Shown here in pieces: positions 1 to 13,602 of a DNA stretch of 64,000 bases (position 1 is its first letter; every line of letters begins with the position of its first letter). Under the pieces are notes generated by a model. It had not been told where the DNA came from, did not search any database, and was given only the letters and a program-made list of their open reading frames with translations. Source of the DNA: Pardosa pseudoannulata (Eukaryota; Arthropoda; Arachnida; Araneae; Lycosidae); assembly GCA_032207245.1 (NCBI GenBank), contig CM063500.1, forward strand, positions 20,342,024 to 20,406,023, given 5' to 3'. Made by a program: the position numbers and the translations under genes.

Positions 1-451
1 TATAATTTATTTAAAAACTTTTAAGTTTCAGTACTCAGTATCTCAATTCGACATTATTTAATTAGAAAAATCAAATCTGAATAAAAACATTTTTAATAGT
101 CCTCTACCTTCTTTCTTTAATGGTTCTTATGTTTGTGTATAAAAAATTTCAAGAACATATTTCCACTTTTTTTAAAAAAAAAGTAAATTATCTTTATTCT
201 CCTATCCTCCCAAAAAGTAAGTTTTGTCTTTTGTGTTCTCAGATTCAAGAACACAAGTTTGCAGTTGAGACTGAAAAAACAATGATTTATGATTTTTTAA
301 ATGTATAAATAAACCTAATTTTGTTCCCATAAAGCTTTTTTTTAATGTAATGCCTCAGAATACTAATTCACATTGTTTCATATATTGTGTAACATTTTTT
401 TTGTTATATTTATCTTTTTTTGTCAGTGTATAATTTTTGGCCGGATGTACT

Positions 452-474
452 GCCGGATAATTGTAATATCCGGC
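452..474. repeat. Short perfect inverted repeat
   Basis: Two 8-bp arms, GCCGGATA and TATCCGGC, flank a 7-base loop. They lie in a small GC-richer patch (about 440-510) where CCGGAT-like words recur. The patch is probably part of a dispersed repeat, because a SINE-like tail follows about 80 bases downstream. No function is visible. Confidence 0.5.
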
Positions 475-554
475 TACTGCCAATTATCCAGTATAGTGGC
501 CCTATGTGCCAGAGGCAGTATGTTAGCTGTATAACTGTTGTATCCCTAGTTAAA

Positions 555-665
555 ACTCTACAGCTAGTATGGATGTTTGTAGCTATTTGAAGTCATTTTT
601 AAACAGTAGGTAATGAACCTTGTGTAGCAGAAAAGTTGACTACGGTGTTCCAAATCAAATCAATC
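555..665 (+). repeat. Degenerate SINE 3' part
   Basis: This stretch matches, with many changes, the 3' half of the tRNA-derived SINE at 15391-15570. Shared words in the same order are TTTGTAGCNATTTG, then an AG-rich stretch, a GTAGCAGAAAAGTTGAC-like block and a terminal TCCAAA/AATCAAA block. The tRNA-like head is not clearly preserved here. It is an old copy and does not encode protein. Confidence 0.5.
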
Positions 666-3316
666 ATTATAGAACTTGTCTTTTGTACATTCTCCTGCAA
701 GTTCTATCCAAAATTGCATCTCCACTAAAAAGTAAATTTACTTCAAAGTAATTTCTTAATTTTAACATGCTTCTATAGTATTACTTCGTTGTTAAAACTC
801 ATACAAAATATAGTGTTCTAAAATAATTATTGGTTGCTATGTTTGCATGATTGCATCTTAATGGCGTTAAACACATTGGTTTTGCTAATGTAGAAGAGCA
901 GATATGTGTAAATGCAGTGGTAAAGAGAGATGGTTGTATGTCTGAGATGAATATCTATTATTAAAACTCTCTGGTGAATGTAATATGTTTGTGTGTATAT
1001 GATTGTGTGTAAATTTACTAACTTTTATTACCAGGTTTCTTTAGTCTAACTTTGTTAGATGTAAGCATGTATATGCATATTTATTTCTAAAACAAATTTT
1101 TGTTTACATATGGGGGTAATTCTTTTTGCAAATTTGTGCTAATTACACACTAACAGTCTGCAAAATGTTGGACATTAAATGTAAAAATTAAAATAAGAGG
1201 ATTGGAGTAAAGTTTGAATAAAATTAATTTCTTGTGTGTTATATTTTCAATGTATTTTGCTTTACTTCGATTTAACTGATGTTACATTTGCATGAGAACA
1301 AGCCTTATTTTCTAGAAAAATTTAGCACAAAGTTGTATATTTTTGCATCTATTATATTTTGTGTTTAATAGCGATTCTTATATAGATTTAGGAATTATCA
1401 GGTATTTTATATACTTCCATGTGAAGTTAATGTTTCTGATGGATATTATCTACAAAAGTACTGCAATCAATTTACATATCTTAATGGTAATAACTGAGCT
1501 TGGCTGTTCAATCCTTTTTAATCAGTTTTATCATCTTTAAATTAAGATTGGAAGCTCAATATCTCTGCAAAAATTTAATTTGTCAAAAGCAATGCTAATT
1601 AACTTTTTACACTTTTTATCTTGTTATACAGTTCTTACACAACGTGAGAGTGATATGTTGTTTAATTTTCTTAAATATATATTAATTACAAACATTTTCA
1701 AGATTTGGTTCTGCAGTCATCCTCATGGGACCTTGATTTTTTCTTCTTTTTGCTGACATTACTATGCTTTTTCAAAGTCTTTTCCATTCCTTTCTTATAT
1801 TTCTTTTGGTGTTGGTTTATGCACTTGTTTTATTGCTCTTTGGAAAGTTATTTTCATTTTAATTCAGAACAAACTAAAAACCTGACCTTGGTGTAAAGTA
1901 TTTTGAGTGATCTGGTATGTACAACAGTTAATTTTTCGATCTGTTCAATGGCTTGTGGGCTCAATGGCTTGGTTTGTGGTAAAAATTAGTATTGAGTATT
2001 CATTTTCATTTAAATGTTTGAATGATATGTTGTGCCTTCTATCAAATCTCTTATGCATTTAGAATTTTACTATAGTAACCTTCTGGTCTTATCTGTGTAA
2101 TATATAGTTTTAATGTTGCTTTGACTTTCAATCATATATTTTTTAATTATTATAATGAAGTCTAAATTATTTCAATTAATTTTTATTAATAAACTGTTTA
2201 TTAATAAAGTATTGGGTTAAAACTATAATCACAAATTTATTGTCTTATCTCGTACTCTTTCCTGAAACTTAATTTATATCCTTAATGTTCCGAGTTAGAT
2301 CTGAAACTTTTATTACAAGTACAAACTATTCTTACAATTTAATTAAAAGATTTTTATATAAATCACCTCAACAAATTATAATCTTTCATTTGTATTGCAA
2401 CTTGCTTTAGTTTTATTGTTAATTAAAATTATCTTGCTTTCGGTTGTAGGTATCAAAGTGCAGCATCTTGCAGTTCTATGTATTGATCTAAAACAAATAA
2501 TCATGTTTCATAATTCATTTTTCATTTTCTAGAATTATGTGAATAAGAATGTTTGAATTTTACCACCTTTAATTTTTATAGAAAAATAACTTAAGTCAAA
2601 AACAATTTAAAAGGCATCTATTTTTTTCAAAGGAGAGTAGAATAATATAGTTAAAAAATCATACTATATATATTTATGACTATGCAAATTTTCTTTTAAC
2701 TTTTTATGATTTTAAAAAATTTGATTCTTGGAAGCTAAAAAATTAAAATTTTTATATGATGTTGACGTTGCCTGCTAAGATATTACCAATATATTAAAAG
2801 TAACTGATGCAGTTAAATTTTTTAAGAAAAAAAAAATGATAAAGATAATCTCAAGGTATTGAGGGATTCAGAAGTGTTTATTTTGGGGTTTAAACAAAAT
2901 GCAAATGAAAGATCACAAGTGTTTTATTCTCTGTATTTTACGCAGTTTTAATTTCTATTTATGAAGTTACCTTTAAGTAGTCAACATATTAAGACTTTTT
3001 TAAATACCTGATTTATCATGTAAAATGTAACCAGTGTTTTAACTGTATGTAAAATACACCCACACTTGTATGCCTGTGTGTGTTACTCTAGTCCTTGAAA
3101 TTTGTAGAAGTTTGGCTTTTAATGGTCTAACTCTCAACTTAAAGGATAATTCCTAAAAATAATAATCACACATGTAAAATCAATGGGGTTTTAATTCTTT
3201 TTCAGTATTAGCTTTTTTGTTCTGTAATATTGATATTGAGTCCCATTTAAATTAGTTGGGGTAGGAATAACTTTTAAAACTCAACCAATGTAACATTTCC
3301 CCCCTGTGTTATACAG
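666..3316. other. AT-rich non-coding DNA, no gene seen
   Basis: This 2.6-kb stretch is AT-rich with many in-frame stops on both strands. I see no convincing exon, RNA gene or mobile element in it. It is probably intron or intergenic sequence upstream of the FMR1-family exons. Confidence 0.5.
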
Positions 3317-3451
3317 GAGGGACGAGGGACGAGGACAGGTAAAGGATCGTTGGATATGCAAGTTCATAGGAAATCGACTCCACATTCCAGCATGACTGAC
3401 AGAACTTCTGGCCATTTGGTGGAAGGCACTGTTACAGAAAGAACATTCAGT
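3317..3451 (+). CDS. Possible internal exon, identity uncertain
   Basis: A 135-base segment has an acceptor (TTATACAG) before it and a good donor (GTAAGTG) after it, and it is open in phase 0 for exactly 45 codons. It starts with EGRGTRTGKGS and is rich in Ser, Thr, Arg and Gly. An alternative donor, GTAAAG, would end the exon at 3338 after only 22 bases. The phase matches the FMR1-family exon at 7940, but the residues do not look like KH2 sequence, which should come just before that exon. It could be an alternative exon, an exon of an overlapping gene, or a misplaced RGG-region exon. Part of its appeal may be chance. Confidence 0.3.
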
Positions 3452-6400
3452 GTAAGTGTAGAGGGTTTATACAATGATCTTTGTCTTATTTCAAATGAGG
3501 ATTTTGGGTTTCTTCATACTCTTAGAGTAGGCATTTGTTTTGAAGGTAAATACAAAGAGTTTTATGATATCTAGGGATGTCACAAATAGGAAAGTATTCG
3601 AGTTTGGAATGTAAATATAGTAAAAATAAGAAAAAGATTTTAATAGTGAAGGAAGAGTAACATTCAGTTTAATATGAATGAACAGCAAGTTAAATTTTAG
3701 TCTTTTATATTAAATTGCTGAACTTATGCATTAATTGTATATTAAGTCCTCTTATAAAACTGTTCAAAGTCTAAATTTAATCATTATTCTTTAACGTTCA
3801 ATGCATTTTTAATATTTTTTGTGCTATGCAATTGTATGAAAAAGTTAAAATAAAATGTACATTAGTGTAGCTTAATAAAAGAATTAATGTTTTCTAATTT
3901 TAAAAAGGAAGGTTAGTATGCTTCTATAGTCTAAAAATGTTATATCCTCAAGGGGAAAAAATTGTGTTCTTATTAAATTAAATTCATGACACTTTGAAAG
4001 TTAGAAATACGTTTTATAAAACCTGCAGCATTATGGGTTATCTTTTTCTTAATGCAGCTATCTAAATGACTCTACATCTAGATAACTGCATTCTTTATTT
4101 TTCATGATATAACTAGACACTGAGATTAGAATGTTTGTTCATTCATTGTCATGAAATTTTTTTTTGTGTAATTCTTACAGCTATTGAGTTTTTATTTGAT
4201 CTTTCTGAGCTGATTTTACCTTTTCTACTTCTTTTGTATATTCTTTTGAGAAGGAAAGGATAGGGCAGTGTATCTTTAGAGTTGTTAGAAATAGAATTTG
4301 TAATAATTTAGTTGTTAAATGAGATTTACGAAGTAATATTATTAAAAATGGAGGAAATGACCATCCCTAGTGACATCTCTTTAAAATCTACCTTCACTGC
4401 AAAAATTTTCTGTGTTATTATTATTTTCTTTCTCTCATTTTTTTCCTTGTTTTGGTTTCCATTTTAGTTTCTTTGTTGGTCTTTTTCTTTTAAATTTTAT
4501 AAGGAATTTTGAGTTTGGGGATTTATTTAACTTATTTTGTTGGAATGGATCATTTAGTTTATTAGTTATTGATTTCATGCATGAGTTGAAAATTCAGAAA
4601 GCATTTGGTTTGCTACATGTTAGTATTTTATTTACTGATACACTTATTTAAGTAAATAATTGTAACTTCTATGCATCTTAATGTTTTTTAATATTAAAGC
4701 TCTTTTACAATATGTTATTGAAAGCATTTTGTTAATCTCACGCCGATGTTGTAACAGAAAATATATTGATATATGTGTGGGCTTTTTGTTCTAAAGGTTT
4801 ATTTATGAATTCTTTGCATTTAATTTTGATTTTATATTTTACATAATTGCTTTTCCTTCTTAGAATTTTTGTACATCAATTCAGCTTTAAGTTGTAATGA
4901 AGCTGTTCAGGTGTAAAAAGGGTAGTAGAGGAACAATAACTCAGCTTCTTAAGTTTTAATTCCAACTAGGTTGATTAATATAAACTTTGATGAAATAAAA
5001 CTTTTGATTTTGGCTTTCAGAGGGAATTAATTGAAGAATGGACGAAAATAACTTAAAATTATGGAACACTATCGTCACCCAGTTTAAAACTTACAAAAAA
5101 AAAATAGAATTAACTAAGACTTAAATATTTATCAGATTACCTTTCATACTTTTAATTCATTCACAAGATTTATAGTTTTATATCTGCTATAAAATGTTGA
5201 TTTTTTTCCGATTTTTACTTGTTATGTGAATATAGTTTCAATATAAACGCAAAAATCTAATGCATATGCTACTTTCTAGTTAAGAAGAAATCCTAGAAAT
5301 GTCATGATTTATATATCTTTAAATGCTAAGGAAAAATTGCAGTTCATATATTCGTTTGGTTCTGTAATCTTTCTTTATCTTTAATGTGCTGTTTATTTTT
5401 AACATGTAAATTAATGTGTGTATTCAGTGTTTCAGTTTATTGATGTATAAAGAGTTAATCTACCTATTAATATTTAGAAGTGACCATAATCATACAGTAA
5501 ACATATTTAAGAAGTAACAAATGTTATGCATTAAGTTTTGTAAGGACTTTCCTTTCCACACCCCTTAGTTTTAATTTTCTTTTAAAAAATTGTTACAAAA
5601 CTTTACAATCTTTTTGCATAATTTCTTAGTAATAAGTTTTGACTACTGTAAAAATGTCTTAAATATATTTTTTAGAATATTTCACCAGTTTTATATAGGC
5701 TAACTTTAGTTCAAGGTGGGGGGGGGAGAGAACTTTTAAGCCAAGAAATGCCATTTTTTATTTTGAGTTTAAATTTGTTATCCTTTGTTTTTAGAATATC
5801 TAGGTTTTTCTTTATCTAATGTTTTACCTTTTTTTTGTGTGTAAGGTTTTTTTTTTTTTTTTTTTTTAACTCAAAAGTTTTTTTCATAGCTTTTTTTTTT
5901 AAAAATTAGGTTATTTTTAGTTTATTTTTTATGAATGGCAGCATATGTTCTATTTTGAGATGATTATTTTTCTTGTGCTGTACTGTAAATGTAGCAGGTA
6001 TGCATTTACTGAAACTAGAAAAATGTTATTCTTAAGCTATGTGTATTGATCATCAGATTTTTAAAATTGCTTATTGAACTAAATGGCATGTGTACCCTGT
6101 ACTATATAACTTATATTTTAATCTAGATAAAGCCTGGTATTGAGCACTGTTTATGTTTCGAAATAATGGGAGAATAAGATACCTAGCTGTATTGTATTAA
6201 GAGTTAGTATTGTAAACATACTGCAGTTGAAATGGGGGGGGGAACTTACGGGAGGTAGGAGAGTATTTGATGTCACTTAGATTCTGTGATTTCTGCTTAT
6301 TGTTTAAATCTTGCACTGTTTAGCAGGTAATGAGCTATTATAATATGTATTGTTAAACTAATTTAAGAAGCTATTTGAGAATTAAAATTATTTTACAATT

Positions 6401-7939
6401 AGAACATTTAATCCTTTATGGGGAACTTTATATACTAATTTAATAATTCATATTAACTTTAATACTTTTGGTTAATTAAATGATTTAATATTAGAAATTG
6501 AGATATAATCGATCAGATTGTAGACATTTGAATTATGGATCAAATTTGTGTCAGTTTCATATATTAATGAAAATATTACAAGTGTGTGTGTAACATTTTC
6601 ATTGGCTAAATTTTTCAGTATGTTTTTTAATGTATATGTTTAAAATACATTGTAAGCATACCATAATGTGCAAACATAAATAAAGAGGACATTCAACAAC
6701 ATCATTTGTTTTTAAACCTAAAATAAATAATTCTTGACTGAAATTCTAAACCATGTTTTAAGATCTTTGGTAGCAGTTTTCTAATATGTTGAAATAAGTA
6801 AGCTAATTTGAACATGGTTATAAAGTTTGTTCAAATTTTTATTTCTTCAGATAACCTTGTTACATTATACCAAAGATAGTTTTAATTGTAAAAATTTGAT
6901 GTATTTAAAAATGATTTAGAAAAAGAACTGCCAAATGTATTGAGGCAATTATTTTGCAGTAATGATTGCAGTCTTTTCGAAGGAAATAGTATACTGACAA
7001 ATTGTGCCTTTATCAGTCTGACAAATCATTATCTTATTTTTGCCATGTCAAAAATGATTATATAATCATAATATGCATCAATTATCATTCTGGCAGTTTG
7101 GAAGTTATAGTTTATTTTGGTATTTCATAATTCTAAGCTGGTATTTTATCATAATACTTTAAGGAGTATTTTGATGAAGTCTATAATACAGTACAATTTC
7201 TAGGTTTTCTTTTTAGTCTCATCACTGTTTTTATTTGCTATTGTGTATTGTGTTGAAATTGAATTAAAAAATCTTTAGCAGATTTCTGTAAGATGATTCT
7301 TAAGTTGAATTTTACTATAATAAGCTTTCATTACAAAAATATTAGTATATTATACTTTTGCAAAGTTCTTTTTTTATAATGTGATAAAATTTGCAGTATC
7401 AAAATGTAAAATCTTTTCATTACAATTTGCATTGTGCACAATATGAAGATTTCTATGTCATATTAAAAATTTATCAAAAATAATTGCTCCTGAAACATAT
7501 TTTTGATGTAGATTTAGTAACCATATTTGTGTTGGCAAAATGTAAGTGGGTTCTGTAATTTAGAACTATCCCACTTTAAGGAAAAATATGTTAACTGTAA
7601 ATTGGAACAGTCAAAGCAACTGTTTTTCATAAATGATAATAGGCTTGTTCTCATATTTTCAAATAATAAAGGAAACTAATTTATTTTGCAAAATGTTCAT
7701 TTCATCAATAATGTTATTTGATACAACTTCAGAGATATTAACTACAATTTCTTAGAATATTTATGCAAGCATATAAATATTCTATCTTAATTTGAAATAT
7801 TGCCAAAATTTATCCTAAGAAATACATTTTAATACACTACTTGAATGTATTTTAGTTGTGTAAACTTCTATTTTAATGATTTTTTCATTTAATTTAAATA
7901 TTTGTTTTTTTTTAACATAATTTCATAATTTTATTTCAG
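3452..7939. other. Intron-like AT-rich DNA
   Basis: Long AT-rich sequence with poly-T and poly-G runs (for example G9 near 5718) and no coding signal that stands up. It ends in a pyrimidine-rich tract and the acceptor TTATTTCAG in front of the KH2 exon, so the downstream part at least is an intron of the FMR1-family gene. Confidence 0.5.
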
Positions 7940-8020
7940 GTTCCATTTGTGTTTGTTGGAACGATTGAAAGTATAACAAATGCCAAAATATTATTGGAGT
8001 ATCACTTGGCTCATTTAAAA
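7940..8020 (+). CDS. FMR1: FMR1/FXR-family gene, exon ending the KH2 domain
   Basis: The FMR1/FXR proteins are RNA-binding translational regulators with Tudor, KH0, KH1, KH2 and RGG-box parts. This 81-base exon encodes 27 residues starting VPFVFVGTIESI and ending EYHLAHLK, the highly conserved C-terminal strand and helix of KH2. A TTTATTTCAG acceptor precedes it and a consensus GTAAGTGG donor follows it. It is phase 0 on both sides and joins the exon at 15842 in frame, giving the family's LKEVEKLR-type junction. Upstream exons for Tudor, KH0, KH1 and the rest of KH2 are not recognisable in the window and presumably lie off its left edge. FMR1 versus FXR naming is not decided by this segment; invertebrates usually have one gene for both. 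Confidence 0.9.
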
Positions 8021-9138
8021 GTAAGTGGATTTTTTATTTTAACTGTATTGTGTGAAATCAAAAAGAAATTTGCAGTTAAGAAAGAAAGAAAAATCGATTT
8101 TTTAATTACTTTAGGAAGTTATGTGTACATATTTCTCTTTTGTCAGTTTAGATATATCATGAAATATTATCACATGAAGGAAAGTGAGATTGTCTTTGTT
8201 TTAAATATGTTTTGTGAACTTCTGGGATGATATTAATTTAAAACCTAACCCTTAAGGTTTATTCCTACATCTAAAAGTTGTGTTTCTAGTTTTAAGTTTT
8301 TTTTTTAAAGAAATTAATGTCATTATAATGCTTTTGTTTAATATTTCAATATCATTTGTCACTTTATTTTATCTAAATTGGTAATTATCTGCACATTTTT
8401 CAAATTAGAGAGCAGCAGATGATTTTATGAAACAGTGGACTTTAAAAATTATTTTAGCTAATTTGCTTGAATATTTAATATACTAGCAATATATAAAAAC
8501 TAGTTAAAAAACTTATTTTAAATTATTTCTTTATTTTATTTTAATTTAATTATTTTAAAAGACTAAAATATTGGTGCAAGAACCTAAAAGTAATGAATGG
8601 TATAATTTTTTTTAAATCCTGCATAAAAGCAATAAATCATAGATATCAAAAAGTTATTAACAAAATTCTCAAAAATATGTAAATACTGTAAATACAAAAT
8701 CTAGCCAAATTACAAAATAAAGCATTTTGAGAGTAGACCTATTCTGCTAAACCGTAAATTTAAAATTATCATGAAGAAATTAAATTCAAAATATAATGCA
8801 TGGAAAATGTAAACAAAATAGTAAAGTAACTAAATTCTAAAGTATTACCAAATTCTCCACTTACTAGAAACAGCATCCTACTTAAGTTTTTAAAGTGGTA
8901 TAATATGTAAAAAAGATCAAGATAATTGCTTTCTTGGACTACCTTGTGATGAGAAAACTGTACCATCTAAACTGCCTTACATATGGTAAGTTAAAGCATA
9001 ATTTAGGCAGCTATAGTTAAAGGATTCTCAGAAAAATTTAGTGCATTTGGATATAACCACTGGTTCAGATTGACCAATAGAAGTCTTAAGTTGGAGAACC
9101 ATTTTTCTTCTAAATTCTTGGTGAAATTTCTAGGAAAC

Positions 9139-9279
9139 TGACATTTGATGGGTAGATTTAAATAAATAAATTACCACATTTCTTTACATATACTCAGAGT
9201 TAATGTGAGAATTGCCAGATACAAAAAAATAAAACTTAAACAATTCATTATGAGTGTTGCCAACAGTTATATTCTAACA
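9139..9279 (-). repeat. copia 3' LTR
   Basis: About 141 bp. Read on the minus strand it starts TGTTAGAATA and ends near CAAATGTCA, matching the LTR at 12432-12610 with one internal deletion of about 35 bases and scattered substitutions. A purine-rich tract, AAATTGAGAGGGG on the minus strand (9281-9293), lies immediately upstream and is the likely plus-strand primer. Confidence 0.8.
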
Positions 9280-9419
9280 TCCCCTCTCAATTTTAGGTCA
9301 CCTTACAGACTTATTGCTATTTTATTATAGAAATCTTATTACATAAACAATATTTAAAGTTAAATCAAAAGAAAATAACAATCTAATACAATACAAGTTC
9401 TTTCTTAAACAAACAAAAT

Positions 9420-12337
9420 TTAGTTTTGCTCAGCTTTGGTCATTATATCTGTTACATTTCCATTTGTATCTGTATACTTCACATCAATTAATTTTTTCTT
9501 AACAATGTCTTTAATGAAATATTTGATATGAATATGTTTCGACCTCTTTATATTTTCAAAATTATTCATCATTGTAATAGCATTCTGATTATCTGCAAAT
9601 AAAGTAGTAGTAAGCTACTTTGAGTTCTGAATTTATTCCGTTGATGAACATCAATTCACTTATACAGTTGGCTGCTGCAATGTATTCAGCTTCAGCAGTT
9701 GACAAGGAGACTGCTTGCTGCTTCTTTGCTAGACCAAACTATTCAATTATTTCCATGAAAAATTACCATTCTGCTAACTTTTTCAATCATTCTTGTTTCC
9801 TGTCCAGTCAGCGTCAGTAAAGGCAATTATATTATTGTTTTCACTTTTCTCAAATTCAAGTGACATATCTCTTGTAGCTTTTAAGTATCTCAGTATTCTT
9901 TTTGCAGCTTTCCACATTATTCCTGTTGGCTTGTCTAAATATCTACTTATGTATGATACTGCAAATGATATATCTGGTCTTGTTACCATAGACAAATATT
10001 TTAGACTTCCTTTAAGTTCTGTGTATGGAACATTTATGATTTCTTGCACATTATTCTGGTCAAAATTAGTTACCATAGGTGTTGCTATGCTCTTGCAGTC
10101 ACTCATTTTAAACTGTTGAAGAATTTTATCTATAAACTTAGTTTTTGATATTCTTAGCATAATTTCATTTCGGGTTGTTTCTGTTCCAAGAAAATTTCTT
10201 ATATTTCCAATATCTCTGGCATTATTTTCATTTTTCAAAATCTGTGTAGCCTCTTTAACTCAATTTGAATCTTCAATAAGTAGAATATCATCAACAATAT
10301 CAACCATAAATCTTTTCCAGTATATAAGCAGACATATGTTTTAATCTTGTAATTTTTAGCTTATCGCACAACTTGTTGAATGTGTTGTTCCAACATTTTG
10401 GGGATTCCTTGAGTCCTTATAATGCTTTTTGTAGTTTTAACTCATTATTCTTATTTTTTACTGTAACACCCTTTGGAACTTTGACATATACATTATTTTC
10501 TAATTCTCCATTAAGAAATGCAGTAGGGATATCTAATTGTTTAATTTCTCATCCCTTTATTAAAGCATGGGATAAACCTAATCTTATTGTTGCTAATTTT
10601 GCTACTGGTGAATATATATCTTCAAAACATTCTTGGTGAAATACCTTTTGCTACAAGTCAAGCTTTCTTTGAACCATCTTGTTTTGTTTGGACTTTGTTT
10701 TGAAGAGTTCTATTTTTACGCTCTGACTTGCTGTTCTGTTGGTGTGTGTAAGGAAGTGTATATTCAGTTCTAATACCCTTTTTCTTACAATAGTATCTGA
10801 TAAAATTGGATAAAAATTCACCTCCATTGTCCATTTCTATGCGGGATACTTTTGTCCCAAAAGTAGTATTTATTTCTTTAATGCAAGCTATTAAATTTTG
10901 CTCAGCCTCACTTTTCTTTTCTAACAAATAAACCATGGTAAAGTGAGAAAAATCATCGATTACAACTTGATAATATCTATCTGTATTGATATTGATGTTA
11001 TCGGTCCACAAACATCTGTCTGTATAAGTTCACCAATTCGCATAGTTAATTTTTCATTGGTTTTAAATGCCAACGAGTTGCTATTCCTTCTAAACATATT
11101 TCACACTTTTCTTTGCCCACTGGAAGGCCTGATATTTTCATATTTTTCCTATTTGCATGACCTAACCGTTGATGCCACACTTCAGCAGATAATGCTTCAT
11201 TTTTGTCCATTTTATTAATTTGTAAGCTTAGACATACAAATTGTGCATACGATTTGCTTGTAACGAAATTGATCTATTAAAAAGTTTTAATCCCCATTTG
11301 TTGATATTTACAATAAATCTTTTTTCAACAATTTTTTTTGTAATGATAGAAGATTATATCTCAAATTTTCAACAATTAGCACTTTGAAACTTATTTCTAT
11401 ACCCTGGAAAGAGGCTATGAAATTTGCTCTTTTTAGCTACTAATGCTTTCACCATCAGCTACTACAATTGTCACTGACTTCTCTAACTCAAACTTTCTTC
11501 TTAAATTTCCATATCTTTCCTAACAAGGTGATCTGTCGCACCAGAATCTATAACAAATATGTTCTCAGACTTAACTCTAATATCACTTGAATTTACTGAT
11601 AAAAATGTAGCATCTTTAGTGCTTTCTTCACTATTACTTTTGCGCTGTGCACCTTTTAATGTTCTGTGATAGGATCCTCTGCCATGATTATTTCTATTTG
11701 TATACTCTTATGTCATATGTCCAGGTTTTTTGCATCTATAACTTGTAACAGCCTTAAGAGCAATTTCAATTGATGCTTTTCCATTTAAATTTCAGACAAT
11801 TTTAATTCTTCATCATCTAATAATCTTGACTTTACAAAGTCTAAATCACATTTATCTTACATGGTCTCTATAGCTGTGAGAACTGTGTCATATTTGCTAT
11901 TTAATCCTATAAGCATATAGCAAATATTATCCTGCTCACTAATTTTCACATTCTGACCTTCAAGTTTTTTTATCAAATTGTCTAATTTCATAAAATAATC
12001 TTCTAATTTTTCACCTTCTCTACATTTTAACATAAGTAGTTTTCTACGTAAGTGTAACTTTCACAGCACTCTTTTTCTTTGGAAAAGTTTCTTTAAAATT
12101 TGCATCATGTCATGCTGTTGCAGCAGTTTTCACTAAGCCTAAATGTGTATCTGTGAGACACTGCACTATAATAACTTTTGCATCTTTTTCTTCGAAATTC
12201 TTGATATCTTTCTTTTCAGGTACTAAAACATCCTTTAGTTGTTTAGCATCCAAAATACATTCTACTCAAAACAACCAGTTACTTAAATTCTCAGGTTTAA
12301 ATTTTGGAAATTCTATTCCAGCAGTCGTCATTTTCAT
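9420..12337 (-). pseudogene. copia gag-pol remnant
   Basis: On the minus strand, gag starts near 12337 (MKMTTAGIEFPKF). A degenerate zinc knuckle lies near 11730 and a protease-region relic near 11550. Integrase core pieces lie at 10658-11011 (YYQVVIDDFSHFTMVYLL, MDNGGEF). The end of reverse transcriptase and RNase H lie at 9600-10238 (TRPDISFAVSYISRYLDKP, FTDADWTG, AEAEYIAAANC), with a stop at 9420-9422. Numerous frameshifts and stops mean it is not a working polyprotein. Much of the reverse transcriptase catalytic region is not recognisable between the integrase and the RNase H pieces. Confidence 0.85.
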
Positions 12338-12403
12338 TATTTGTAGGTTTAAGAACAATATTCAATTCCACACAAATAGTCAATTAGTTTTATATTTTCC
12401 TGC

Positions 12404-12420
12404 GCTCTGGGCCCATAACC
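12404..12420 (-). promoter_or_regulatory. copia primer-binding site
   Basis: The minus strand reads GGTTATGGGCCCAGAGC just inside the 5' LTR. In copia-type elements this sequence pairs with an internal fragment of initiator tRNA-Met to prime reverse transcription. Its position and sequence support both the family call and the orientation. Confidence 0.75.
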
Positions 12421-12424
12421 TTTT

Positions 12425-12610
12425 AGGAAACTGACATTTGATGGGTAGATTTAAATAAGTCTTATTTTGGACTTACACATTTATTAAATAATTTAAATCA
12501 CCACATCTCTTTACACATACTCAGAGATAATGCCAGAATTGCCAGATACAAAGAAATAAATCTTAAATTAACAATTCATTATGGGTGTTGCCAACAATAA
12601 TATTCTAACA
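12425..12610 (-). repeat. copia 5' LTR
   Basis: About 180 bp; a TG...CA LTR on the minus strand that matches the LTR at 9139-9279 but keeps an internal block the other copy lacks. The unequal lengths show the insertion is old. Confidence 0.8.
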
Positions 12611-13266
12611 GAAACAATGTAAGCATATGTTGAGAATGGCAGTGTAGTACTACCATAAATGTAAGTTGTATTTTTTACTCATTGTGTTTACATACATCCA
12701 AACTTAGCATTTAATGTATTAAATATTATAATTTCAAAGTAAATATTAATAACTAGCATATAGCCCATATGACGGGATCAGTAAAATTTTTAATTTTCCA
12801 GAATTGTAAAGAAGAACCCTATGAGGCAGGTAAAAAAAAATGGTTTAATTTTTGTCTGAGAATTACCTTTCAACAAAAATAATCGATTAAAATTATCACA
12901 TATGTACTTAATCTATTATTTAAGTTAAATAAAGAAAATTATTTATGTAATATCTAAGTTTAGTGATAAAATGTATGAAAATAATGCAGAAAATATTTAA
13001 ATCATTTAAAATAAGAAATGATTAAATGAGATGGTTAAAGGAATGAAGTCATAATGCTAGAAAAAAATTGTTATTTTTACCTATTATGTGATAAATTGAT
13101 AAATTTTATCGCTTGCTCTTAAAATGGGGCTTGATATAATGGGATTAAACGCTTGAAAAAGGAGATTTGGGACGTTTTAAAGAGGACTATTTTTCTCTGT
13201 GATACGAAGCTTTTTTATACCAATTTACTTCAAAAGCAGATCTATAGTTTAGGAAAGATAAACTTT

Positions 13267-13390
13267 ACTCGCTTTGAATTTTGCAAACCCTAATTCATCA
13301 AAAATCCAATATGGATGCTATATCCATTCCAGGTCCAACAGCTTCATAACTTCTAGGACAGACGGGCAGATAACTTAGGCTATTATTACA
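13267..13390. repeat. Direct repeat arm 1
   Basis: About 124 bp, starting ACTCGCTTTGAATTTTGC and ending in TTAGGCTATTATTAC. It matches the arm at 13801-13920 at a large majority of positions. The arms are in the same orientation about 410 bp apart, like terminal or tandem repeats of an unidentified transposable element. Confidence 0.65.
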
Positions 13391-13602
13391 TTACAAGAAG
13401 AAAGTTTAAGGATACACAACATGAAATGTTTATGTGGCCATTGACATCCGTAAAGCAATACGTGAATTTAATAAAATAAAAATAATAAAATTATAAAAAG
13501 TTGAAAAAATTTATTCTAAAAATAATAAAACAACTTTCGGAATAAGAATTTAAAAGAAAAAGCAGAAAATATTAAATTTATTAGATATTAAAAAAAAAAA
13601 AA

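Larger units (their letters stand above)
9131..12610 (-). mobile_element. Ty1/copia retrotransposon, decayed
   Basis: A minus-strand copia-type element has short LTRs at both ends, a primer-binding site beside the 5' LTR, a purine-rich tract beside the 3' LTR and a broken gag-pol between them. At about 3.5 kb it is shorter than a typical 5-kb copia, so part of pol is probably missing. It lies in the FMR1-family intron in antisense orientation. Its ends are uncertain by about 8 bases: GAAAC occurs just outside both TG...CA ends (9134-9138 and 12611-12615) and could be a 5-bp target duplication, but TAGGAAAC also adjoins both LTRs and may belong to them. Confidence 0.85.

Noticed and set aside
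120..308. 62-codon plus-strand frame
   Set aside because: Low-complexity AT-rich translation with no family support or splice context; expected by chance.
4412..4651. 79-codon hydrophobic plus-strand frame
   Set aside because: Phe/Leu-rich translation of T-rich DNA; typical artefact in an AT-rich intron.
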